Of a stretch of DNA of 64,000 bases, positions 52,769-62,700 are shown piece after piece (within the stretch, counting starts at the first letter, position 1; every line of letters begins with the position of its first letter). The notes below the pieces were generated by a model that saw nothing but the letters and a program-made list of their open reading frames with translations, was not told the DNA's origin and did not search any database. This DNA is from CALCLY01 sp900552775 (lineage in GTDB: Bacteria; Bacillota; Clostridia; UMGS1883; UMGS1540), in contig CALCLY010000012.1 in NCBI GenBank assembly GCA_937966555.1, positions 62,001-126,000 on the forward strand. Direction: 5' to 3'. The position numbers and the translations under genes were made by a program.

Positions 52769-55700
52769 ATGGTTAAAAAGAGAATGGGTTTAATTTCGCT
52801 TTTCATTTCGGTTTTATTGGTGTTTTCTTCTTTATGTCTGAACACATTTGCGGAAGCGGAAACGTCTGCTGCAGATACGGAAACCGTAACTGAGACGGAT
52901 GAAAATGAGGTGCGTGATTACGGTAAATATGCTGAAGCTGTCAGAACATTGTTCCGATTCGGTATACTTGACGAAACAACATTTGATGTTAATGCAAGTA
53001 TTACGCGCGGAGACTTTATTGCAAAAGCAATGATGATTACGGGGTCGGATGCTGAATTTGCCCCGTGCGATACGGAATTTACCGACGTTAAAAGCGATAA
53101 TGCAAATTCGGGTGCAATAAGCGCCGCAAACAAAATGGGTGTTGTCAGCGGTTTCGGAGACGGTACATTCGGAAGTGATAAAACACTGAAAAAAGAGCAG
53201 GCGGCAAAGATTCTTGTAACCATTCTTGGTTATGAACCTTACGTTACGGCTTACGGCGGATATCCGGGCGGTGCACTTACGGTAGCTTCAATGCAGGGAG
53301 TGCTTAAAAACCTTACAATCGGAGATTTTGCGGAATGTACATGGGGCGATGCGGCTCAGCTTATTTTTAATGCAATGAAGACTGATGTTCTTCAGAAAAA
53401 AGTTTATCCGGAAAATGATTTTCACACCAATGACGGAGAAAATCCGATGACGCTTTGGATGGGTATTTATAAGGTTAACGGAACCGTTATATCAAATGAA
53501 ACTTCGTCTTATAATTCCGTAGGTGCTGCAAAAGACGGAAATGTAATTATAGACGGTGAGCAATATATTGAAAACGGAACCGGCGCATATAATTATCTCG
53601 GTTATCCGATTAAGGGCTACTACAAAATTGATGAAGACGATAATAAAGTGCTTATGAGTTTTAATATTGCTAACTCTGTTAGAGAAGAAATTCTTCTTGC
53701 CGACAATATAGATGACAGCACTTCGGTTAATTCGGTTGTCTGGTTCGATGAGAATAACACTCGCAGAAGCATGACAATAAGCGGAGCGTCGTTTATTTAC
53801 AACGGCAAATTTATGGACAGTGCGCCAAGCGATGCTGATATTAAACCTGATTCGGGTTATTTAAGACTTGTAGATACAAACGGTGACAAAAAAGCCGAGA
53901 TTGTATATATAAACAATTCTGAGGTTATGCTGGTAAAATCGGTAAGTGCGTCAAGCGGAACAATTACCGATAAATATCTTGATGCGTCGGGAAGAAACAA
54001 GACGTTAAAGCTTGACCCGAAGGACTCCGAGCTCAAATATAAAATCTATAAAGACGGCGAAGAAATAGGTCTTGATAAAATAAAAGAAAATAATGTTTTG
54101 TCAGTTACAAAAAGCAGAGACGGTAAGCTTGTCACGGTTACTGTATGCAGCGATAAAATCAAGGGTATCGTCAATGAAATAGGAGACGGTAAAATACTGA
54201 TTGGCGAAGATACCTTCGAGATTGTAAAATCGGTTGAAAAAGAGTTTTCAAAGCTTCGCCCGGGAGATAAATCAACTTTCTATTTTACTGCCGACGGACA
54301 GGTTGCAGGGTATAATTCGGCATCAAATTCAAGCGGTTTGCAGTACGGTTATCTTATAATCGGAAGTATAGATATGAAGGGAATAGGTTCCGGCAAATCT
54401 GGAAATTTAAGAATTTTTACATTTGATAATTCCGTTAAAGAATATAAGCTGGGAGATAAAACAACCATAAACGGAGAAAATGTAAACGGATCGGGTGAAA
54501 CATACACACCCGACAAGGTTTTGGATGAGTTGGCGCTTTCTTATGACGAATTAAATTTGTACAGACATAAAAACGACAGTCCCATAATGCAGCCTGAATA
54601 TAAAAGCGGCAGTTCCCTAAAGCGTGTTTTCTGCAATCAGCTGATTAAGTTTTCTGCAACGGCGGATAATAAGATTGTTGAAATTGAAACACCGCTTGAT
54701 AACAGAGTGGGATATACAAACAGACTCGGAGAAGACGGTACGGGAAGACATATGGATGATTTCAGTTATGATTTTTCCTATCACAGCACAACAAACGGAA
54801 AATATGCAGCGTATAAATCCTTCGGATTTATTGAAGGCTCATATCATACAACAGGTTCCGTTGCGGCAAAGATACCGTCAAGTATTTTGTGGGTGAAGTT
54901 TTATAAAGGACTTATAGGACTTGAAAAAATTGAAAAATCTTTTTCAACATTCAGTACGTCTGCAAGTTGGGGAAATGACTACAGACTTTATAATTGCGAT
55001 ATCTATGATGTATCGGATACGGGAGCATGTGCAATAATTCTGGAACAGGATTATTCAAGCATAGACTCTGTAGATGGAAGCAGTGGTGGTACTAAACTTA
55101 ATCCGGGTAACCCGCCGTATGATTTTATGCTTGTAGATAAATTTACAACCTCCGTTGATGAGGACGGCGCTGTTGTTAAAAAGATATACGGCTGTTACCA
55201 GAATAAATATCAGTCGTGGACTTTTGATGAGGATAGGGTCACGGAAGAAGATCTTAAATCTATCGAACAGGGTGATGTTCTTCGTATCAGTGTAAACGGA
55301 ATGGGTGAAATAGACGGTATTTTCAGAATATTTGCTTTGAACCCGAAAAAACCGGGCTATGTGCTCTATGGCGATAAGTTTGACGATTTGGCAGGACCCA
55401 CAAATGAGAGTATCGCCGCGGATAAAATTACTTATAAACACGATTGGAACTGGAATGGAAACAAATTTTCATGGAATGTTATGTCAACCATAATGCACGG
55501 GAAATATAAAGCGGTTGAAGGCGGAAAAACTCTTGTAATAGAATTCGGTGAGGCTGAAAACGGTCACAGACCTCAGGACAGACTTTTAACTTATAATGAT
55601 CGAAGTGAGGTTTATGTTTTTGATGAGGCTGAAAAAACAGTACGTCTCGGAACAAAAGAAGACATTGATCCGAATAATCCAAAGCAGACCGTTGTTGTCA

Positions 55701-55786
55701 GAAACCGTTATTATGAGGCATATGAATCGGTTATAATAAACAGAGCCGAAGATCCGGGAACAATCTTTTGGTACGGTCCTTATTAA
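52769..55786 (+). CDS. Secreted SLH-domain surface protein, paralog B
   Basis: A 1005-residue exported protein with a signal peptide (residues 1-29), then SLH-like segments (about 45-190: ITRGDFIAKAMMITG, FTDVKSDNANSGAISAA, GVVSGFGDGTFG, LKKEQAAKILVTILGYEPY). The long remainder is beta-rich and lacks a known catalytic motif. It aligns along its length with the 915-residue protein at 19642, for instance YLRLVDTNGDKKAEIVYI against SLRLIDYDADGFADVVYI, and in the C-terminal 60 residues. It has its own promoter and terminator. Probably a cell-wall-anchored envelope or S-layer component. Confidence 0.8.
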   Translation: MVKKRMGLISLFISVLLVFSSLCLNTFAEAETSAADTETVTETDENEVRDYGKYAEAVRTLFRFGILDETTFDVNASITRGDFIAKAMMITGSDAEFAPCDTEFTDVKSDNANSGAISAANKMGVVSGFGDGTFGSDKTLKKEQAAKILVTILGYEPYVTAYGGYPGGALTVASMQGVLKNLTIGDFAECTWGDAAQLIFNAMKTDVLQKKVYPENDFHTNDGENPMTLWMGIYKVNGTVISNETSSYNSVGAAKDGNVIIDGEQYIENGTGAYNYLGYPIKGYYKIDEDDNKVLMSFNIANSVREEILLADNIDDSTSVNSVVWFDENNTRRSMTISGASFIYNGKFMDSAPSDADIKPDSGYLRLVDTNGDKKAEIVYINNSEVMLVKSVSASSGTITDKYLDASGRNKTLKLDPKDSELKYKIYKDGEEIGLDKIKENNVLSVTKSRDGKLVTVTVCSDKIKGIVNEIGDGKILIGEDTFEIVKSVEKEFSKLRPGDKSTFYFTADGQVAGYNSASNSSGLQYGYLIIGSIDMKGIGSGKSGNLRIFTFDNSVKEYKLGDKTTINGENVNGSGETYTPDKVLDELALSYDELNLYRHKNDSPIMQPEYKSGSSLKRVFCNQLIKFSATADNKIVEIETPLDNRVGYTNRLGEDGTGRHMDDFSYDFSYHSTTNGKYAAYKSFGFIEGSYHTTGSVAAKIPSSILWVKFYKGLIGLEKIEKSFSTFSTSASWGNDYRLYNCDIYDVSDTGACAIILEQDYSSIDSVDGSSGGTKLNPGNPPYDFMLVDKFTTSVDEDGAVVKKIYGCYQNKYQSWTFDEDRVTEEDLKSIEQGDVLRISVNGMGEIDGIFRIFALNPKKPGYVLYGDKFDDLAGPTNESIAADKITYKHDWNWNGNKFSWNVMSTIMHGKYKAVEGGKTLVIEFGEAENGHRPQDRLLTYNDRSEVYVFDEAEKTVRLGTKEDIDPNNPKQTVVVRNRYYEAYESVIINRAEDPGTIFWYGPY

Positions 55787-55808
55787 AAACTAATCATGAA
55801 CTTTTTTC

Positions 55809-55842
55809 AGAGTGCGGTAAATTAATTTGCCGCACTCTTTTT
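55809..55842 (+). terminator. Intrinsic terminator of the second SLH gene
   Basis: AGAGTGCGGTAAATT pairs with AATTTGCCGCACTCT (one G-T pair), then TTTT. Confidence 0.85.
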
Positions 55843-55869
55843 ACAACTTTAATTTTTATATTTCACCAA

Positions 55870-55897
55870 TAGACAAAAAGAGGAGTTATGGTATAAT
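55870..55897 (+). promoter_or_regulatory. Promoter before the AraC-like fragment
   Basis: TAGACA (55870-55875) and TATAAT (55892-55897), 16-nt spacer. Appears intact although the gene behind it is not. Confidence 0.5.
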
Positions 55898-55942
55898 AAA
55901 CATAGTGATTTTATGTTTACATGCTCACAGGGGGTGACAGTT

Positions 55943-56083
55943 ATGAAAAAAATTTTTTGATTATAATTTTAACATAGACAGAATTGTTTTGCATGTTATG
56001 TTCCAAAGGGAGAAGACGCTGCAATTCATACAAACAGAGCATCGCATGGGCTGGCGCTGCATATGTCGGGTAATAAAAAACTT
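55943..56083 (+). pseudogene. Frameshifted 5' fragment of an AraC-type regulator
   Basis: An ATG with GGGGGTGA upstream opens MKKIF and stops at once. Reading on through frame changes gives DYNFNIDRIV and then CYVPKGEDAAIHTNRASHGLALHMSG, which resembles the N-terminal cupin half of clostridial AraC regulators. There is no helix-turn-helix part before the next promoter at 56082. I take it as a decayed fragment; the similarity is short. Confidence 0.45.
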
Positions 56084-56110
56084 GCTTTTTTCGGGCTTCT
56101 CTGTTATACT
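56082..56110 (+). promoter_or_regulatory. Sigma-A promoter of the Asp23-family gene
   Basis: TTGCTT (56082-56087) and TATACT (56105-56110), 17-nt spacer; a second -10-like TATAAT lies further downstream. Confidence 0.6.
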
Positions 56111-56174
56111 GTATATATAAAAATACATATAATCTATATTATGCCGCTAAAGTTGCGGCGGATTGGAGACGAAT

Positions 56175-56693
56175 ATGGAAGAAAAAAATATTACAAAAAT
56201 TGAAGAAGTACAGGAAAATCCGCAAACAGAGCAGGAAGAGGAAATAGGGAAAGTAAAAATTTCCGATGAGGTTATTTCCATTATAACGACAATGGCTGCC
56301 GGAGAAGTTGCCGGAGTACATTCGATGAGCGGCACATTGGCGTCCGGAATTGTTGAGTTCCTCGGCGGAAAGAAAAGCCCGTCAAAGGGCATAAAGGTTG
56401 CAATGGACAATGAAGGAAACGTTGCAATAGAAATACATATATCTGTAGTTTACGGATACAAAATTCCCGATGTAGCATGGGAAATACAGGCGAAAGTAAA
56501 AAAAGCCGTAGAAGAAGCTACAGGATTGAATGTAACGAAAGTTAATGTCCATGTAGACGGTGTCTATATTTCAAAAGGAAAAGTTCAGGATTGTACGGAT
56601 GATTGCGATGAAGCACCGCAGGAAACGGAAACTGCCGAAGAAACGGAGATAATCGAAGAAAATTCAGCAGAGCCGGAAAACACCGGAGAATAA
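56175..56693 (+). CDS. Asp23/Gls24-family envelope stress protein
   Basis: A 172-residue acidic protein. The central Asp23 domain is clear (VKISDEVISIITTMAAGEVAGVHSMSG, VAIEIHISVVYGYKIPDVAWEIQ, TGLNVTKVNVHVDGV). Both ends are glutamate-rich and likely disordered. Family members are membrane-associated or cytoplasmic factors linked to envelope stress. I start at 56175, where GGAG is 8 nt upstream, instead of an ATG 12 nt earlier. It lies 90 nt before the giant synthase gene. Confidence 0.9.
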   Translation: MEEKNITKIEEVQENPQTEQEEEIGKVKISDEVISIITTMAAGEVAGVHSMSGTLASGIVEFLGGKKSPSKGIKVAMDNEGNVAIEIHISVVYGYKIPDVAWEIQAKVKKAVEEATGLNVTKVNVHVDGVYISKGKVQDCTDDCDEAPQETETAEETEIIEENSAEPENTGE

Positions 56694-56783
56694 TATGCTT
56701 AGGCATGCGCTTCCGCGTTTGTTTTGAATATTAATTTCCAAAACGGGAATAATATTTAAAAACAAAACTCGGGGGCGTTTATT

Positions 56784-59700
56784 TTGTATTTAAAAAGTTT
56801 TAAGCTGATTGCGGATTTATATAATAAAATTAACAGCGAAAATACGGAAAATATCACGCCGTTTCAGGAATGGCTGCTTGATAATTTTTATATTATAGAG
56901 CGTGAATACCGTGTTGCAAAAAGTGCGCTCAGAGGTATCGGCAAACTTAATATTCGTTATAAAAAAGGCAAGCCTTGTGTTTACATGGCTGCGGAGGAGG
57001 CTCTCGCAGGTTTTAATTTCAAAGCCGAAAAATATTCAGTTTTATTATATTTAAGAGAAGACGGCAAAAGTTTTCAAATGACAACTGATGAACTTTACAT
57101 TTTTCCGGTTATGCTCAAAGCGGCAATTATTGATAAAATAGCTGAAGTTTGCAAAGACGGTACAGATAAAGACGGTGTGATGATAGGAAGGCTTATTACG
57201 TCTTTCAGAAGCATAAATGACATCAACTGGTCAAAAGAATTTACAAGTCTTTGTATAACGGACAAGGTGCTGTCTGAGGGTAAGCCCGAATATAATTTAC
57301 TTTCGGATAATTCCAAGAGTGAATACAGAAGAAAAATATCTTATATTTCAAAAAAAAGCAGTGTTAGCGAAGAAAAGATTGCCGAAGAAGTCCTGAAAAG
57401 CACAATCAGAAAAAAAGGACGTGAATCATCGGTAGGTTATTATCTGCTCGGAGAAGGATATAAAAACTTTGCAAAAAAATATATAAATTCGGTTCCGATT
57501 TACGGAAGAAGCGACCTGTATACGGCGATTGTACTCGGTTTAACTGCCGCCTTATTTATTCTGCTTTGCGCGTTTGGCGGCTGTGTAAACGCTGCGTTTA
57601 TGCTGATAGTACCAATATCCGAAATAGCGGTTGAGACAATAAATTATATATATCTTAAAGTTTATAAGCCAAGCAGCTTGCCTGCTTTTTCTTTAGAGGA
57701 CGGTATACCGCCGGAAGGCAAAAGTGCAGTGGCATATCCGGTGCTTATTTCGTCAAAGAAAAGCGCTGCGGATTCATGCGAAACACTTGAGGTTTGCTAT
57801 GCGGCAAATAAGGATGATAATTTAAATTTTGTTCTTCTGGCCGATTTGCCCGAATCGGACTGCAGGCAAAACAGAGACGATGAAGAAATAATCGGTGCTG
57901 CTACGGAGGGAATAACAAGACTTAACGAAAAATACGGCAGCCGTTTTTTCCTTTTAATACGAGAGAGAGTATACAGTAAAGCACAGGGAAAATGGATGGG
58001 CTTTGAGAGAAAACGCGGAGCCTTGCTGAATTTTGCGGAATTTCTCCAGGGAAACGGCGATTTTATGATTAAAATCGGAGAAATGAACAATCTTGCGGAT
58101 ACCAAATATATAATCACTCTTGACGCCGATTCCGTTCTTGAAAAAGACGGTGCAAAAAAGCTTATAGGCACCATGATTCATCCTTTGTGTAAACCGGTTA
58201 TTGACAGTAAAAGTAAAACGGTTAAAGAAGGTTACGGGATTATTAAACCCAAAGTGGGTATAAATGCGCATAGTGCCTCCGTGAATCTTTTTTCGAGAAT
58301 TTTTGCGGGTCCCGGAGGAGTTGACCCGTACTCTTATGCGGAGACTGATTTATATATGAATGTTTTCGGCGAAGCTATTTTCACGGGTAAAGGAATAATT
58401 GATGTCAACGCTCTTACGTCATGCACCAAAAAAGCAATTCCGAGTGACACTGTTTTAAGCCATGATTTACTTGAAGGAGCATATCTTCGGTGCGGAATTT
58501 GCTCGGAAACGGAGATTTTTGATTCTTTTCCGCAAGATTACGGAAGCTATATAAAAAGACAGCACCGCTGGGTGCGGGGTGACTGGCAGCTTATAAAATG
58601 GCTTTTCGGACATGTTGAAAATGCGGACGGAGAAAAAACATCAAATCCGCTTTCCGTACTATCACGCTGGAAAATATTTGATAACCTGAGAAGAAGCTTT
58701 GTGGCACCTGCTATTATGTTTGCGCTTGTTTTCGGGTGTTTGTTTGCGCCGGAATGTATGGAAATAATTCTTTCGGTTTCGCTTGCGGCTGTTTTTATGC
58801 CTGTTGTGATTTATATTTTTGACAAAATTATTTCAGGTAATATACATTTTGCACTCGAAAAAAGGTTTTCCGATTCATTATACGGGATAAAAGCTGTCTT
58901 TTACAAATGCATTATGGAGTTTATTTTTTTGGCACAAAATGCATCGATATCGTTTGATGCAGCGGCAAGAAGTGTTATAAGAATCTTTTTCACAAAGAAA
59001 AACACTCTTCAATGGATCACGGCTGCGGATGCGGAGCGGACAAAAGCCAAAAGTATTTTAAGTTACTACAGTCTCATGAAAATGTCGATGAGTTATGTGC
59101 TCGGAGCACTTTTGCTTCCGCTTTTTTTCTGCCCGCAATATACGGGAGTCGGGGTGATACTGGCTATAATATGGAGTGCTGCGCCTTTTGTGGCATATTT
59201 TATAAGCCGTGAAGATGATGAAGAAAATGCGGAAATCAAAAAAAGCGACAAAGAATTCCTTGTTGACACCGCCAAAAGAATTTGGAATTTTTTTGCTGAT
59301 TATACAACTCAAAACGATAATTTTCTGCCGCCTGACAATATTCAGCTCAGACCGTACAAAGGAGCCGCTCACAGAACAAGCCCGACAAATATCGGACTTT
59401 ATATGCTTACGGTTGTGGGGGCGAAAGACCTTGGTTTTATAAGTATTGAAGAGATGGAAAAAAGATTGTCGGATACACTTGAAACTTTGGAGCAGCTTGA
59501 AAAATGGCGCGGGCACTTGCTGAACTGGTATAATACTCAAACACTGGAACCTCTTTATCCGCGCTATGTATCAACCGTTGACAGCGGAAATTTTATTTGT
59601 TATCTCATAGCGGTATGTGCCGCAGTGTATGAATACGCGGGTGAAAGAAGCGAAAAACTCGTTATGAGAATAAAAAAACTGATTTCGGAAACAAAATTTA

Positions 59701-62700
59701 ATGTTCTTTTTGATAGTGACAAAGGTTTGTTTTCCGTTGGCTTCAGTGTGGATGAAAACAAATTGAGCAATTCATATTATGATATGCTCGAAAGTGAAGC
59801 GCGGCAAACCGTGTTTTTAAGTGTCGCCCGCGGAGAAATTAAAACTGAATCATGGTTCCGCCTTTCAAGAAGTCTTGTATCAAATGACGGGTATTTCGGA
59901 CTTGTTTCATGGACCGGAACAATGTTTGAGTATTTTATGCCTTTGATTTTAATGCGAGAATATAAAAATACGCTTCTTTATGAAAGCAGCCGTTTTGCAA
60001 TCAGGTCACAAAAAAAGTTTGCGGCAAAAAGAGGTATGCCATGGGGTGTTTCCGAATCCGGTTTTTTTGGATTTGATGCATCAATGAATTATCAGTATAA
60101 AGCTTTCGGCATACCGTCTTTGGCTTTAAAACGCGGAATGATTCGGGAATGTGTTGCGGCACCGTATGCTACGCTTTTGGCACTTATGGTTGACACAGAT
60201 GAGGCACTTAAAAATTTAAAGCGTTTAAAAAAACTCGGAGCAGTCGGAGAGTATGGATTTTATGAAGCTTTGGATTACACTGCGGGCAGAGTCGGGAATG
60301 AAAAATATGCCATTGTAAAAAGTTATATGGCACACCATCAGGGAATGGGTTTTGCATCGGTGGTTAATGTACTTTGCCATAGTATTATGCAAAAACGATT
60401 TGAGAAGTTTCCGGAGGTTAAAGCCTGTCTTTCTCTTCTTTCCGAGCGCGTACCTGACGGAGTTTTAAAAAGCAAACCGCAGAACGAAAAATACCGCCGC
60501 AACAAAAAAGCTGTTCACAAAAATGAACCGTGTGTAAGAAATTTTTCGGGCGGCAAAAATCCTCTTCATATGCATGCTCTGTCAAATGGCACATACAGTC
60601 TTTTAATTGATGAGAGGGGGAGCGGAATAAGTTCGTTTGAGGGTATAACATTTGAAAGAAAAAGACCGTATCCCGACGAGAAAAGCGGAAACAGAATTTT
60701 TATAAAAAAAGAAGACGGTGAAATCCTTGATGCCTATGGTGACAAATGCGTTTTCTCTTCGCATATGGCAGAATACTATACTGAAAACAGCGATTTCACA
60801 TCAAATTTAAAGATTTGTGTAATAGCAGATGAAAGCGCGGAACTCAGGCGCCTTACCTTAATGAACTGCTCTTCGGAAGATGAAACATATGAAATCACTT
60901 CGTACAGAAATATATCTGTCAGTTCTTTCGCGGATGAAATAGCTCATCCGGCTTTTTCGGGGTTTTTTACAAAGACTTATTTTGAAAACGGCTGTCTTTT
61001 TGCCGAAAGAAAAAAGCGCGGGAAAAATGAAAAAGCATTCACATGCTTTGCAAATGTATTTGCCGAAGGCGGAGAAAAGTGTAATTTTCAGTACGATACA
61101 GACAGGGCTGCTTTTTTGGGACGAGGCATCAATGAAGAACATCAGCTTAAGAAGAACATGTCACGGATTCTTTCTGAAAGCTTTGGGAATATTCTTGATC
61201 CATGTTTTGCAATAAGGGTTAAAATAACTGTAAAGAGCGGTGAAAGTGCTTCTTTGAATTTTGTAAGCGGAATATGCGAGACTTTTTCAGATGCAAAAAG
61301 AGCTGCCGAAAAACTCAAAGTACCGCAAAACATAATTTCTGTTTTTGATGAAGCATATAAATATGAGAAACTGAAACCCATTAAGCTGTCGGAAGGAGAC
61401 GAAAAACTCTTTCTGCGCTTGCTTCCGCAGATATACTACAGTGTTTTTAAAAGCAGAATCATTAAAGAAAATATCAGAAAAAATTCACTTCCCATTAATG
61501 AACTTTGGAAACTCGGCATATCGGGCGATAATCCGATTATTACTGTTTTGGCAGACAAAGATGTTGATGTAAAAATTTTGGAACAATGCGGGCGCGCGCA
61601 TGATTTCTGGAACTATAAAGGTATTAAAAACGATATTGTATTTTTATGCAATGATAAAATAGGTTATGAAACGCCCGCACTTCAAAATGTAAGGGCTGCT
61701 GCCGGGCTTAAAGATACCGACAAAGGAAACGGCTTATATATATTAAACTCTCAGGCTTTGTCTGCGGCAGATAAAGAACTTATTTTCGCCGCATCTTCTC
61801 TTATATGCGGCAAAGCAGGACTTGAGAAATGCTGCATTGATAATTTTGATATTGCAGAAAAAAATATTAAAATTGCGGAGCGGACAGATTGTATTCCGGA
61901 CTTTAATGCAGAATTTTTCAACGGGTTCGGCGGATTTGTCAAAAACGGCACCGAATATGCAATAATAAACCGAGGAACACTCCCGCCGGCACCGTGGGTT
62001 AATGTAATAGCCAATGAAAATTTCGGAACGTTGCTTAGCGATACCGGAGGAGGATACACATGGTACGGAAACAGCCGTGAAATGCGCCTTACTCCTTGGA
62101 AGAACGATGCGATATCCGACACGGTGTTTGAGGGCATTGCTGTGGAAGAAAACAGCGAGTATTGGTCGCCTCAGCAAGGGGTGTTTGAAGAAGAAGGCGT
62201 GTTTACTGTACGGCACGGACAAGGTTTTACAGCTTATGAGAGATACGGAAATACGGATGCATGCGTAAAAATTTTTGTTCCGAGAGAAGACAGTGTTAAA
62301 ATTGTATCTGTCCGCTTGAAAAACAATGAAAAAATCCCGAAAACACTTAAAGCTTTTTACTTTTTAAAGCCGCTGCTCGGTGTGAATATTTACGAAAGCG
62401 GCGGCAGACTATACGCGTATACAAAACAAGACATGGTTTTCTGCAAAAATTCTTTTGCGGGAAACAGTATTATGTTTTTGGGCGGAGAGAAAAGCGGGAT
62501 TTATTTTCCGCTGACAAATTCCGTAACCGATAAGGCTTGTGCGGAGTGTATGTATATTTTTTCGGAAGCCGAAGTTTCGCTAAAATCCGGTGAGGAAAAA
62601 GAAATTGTGTTTATTCTCGGCGCCGGGGAAAACGAAAACGAGTGTATAAGCCTTTTTGGCAAATACAGCAAAAACACGGATAAAATTTGGGAAGACACAC

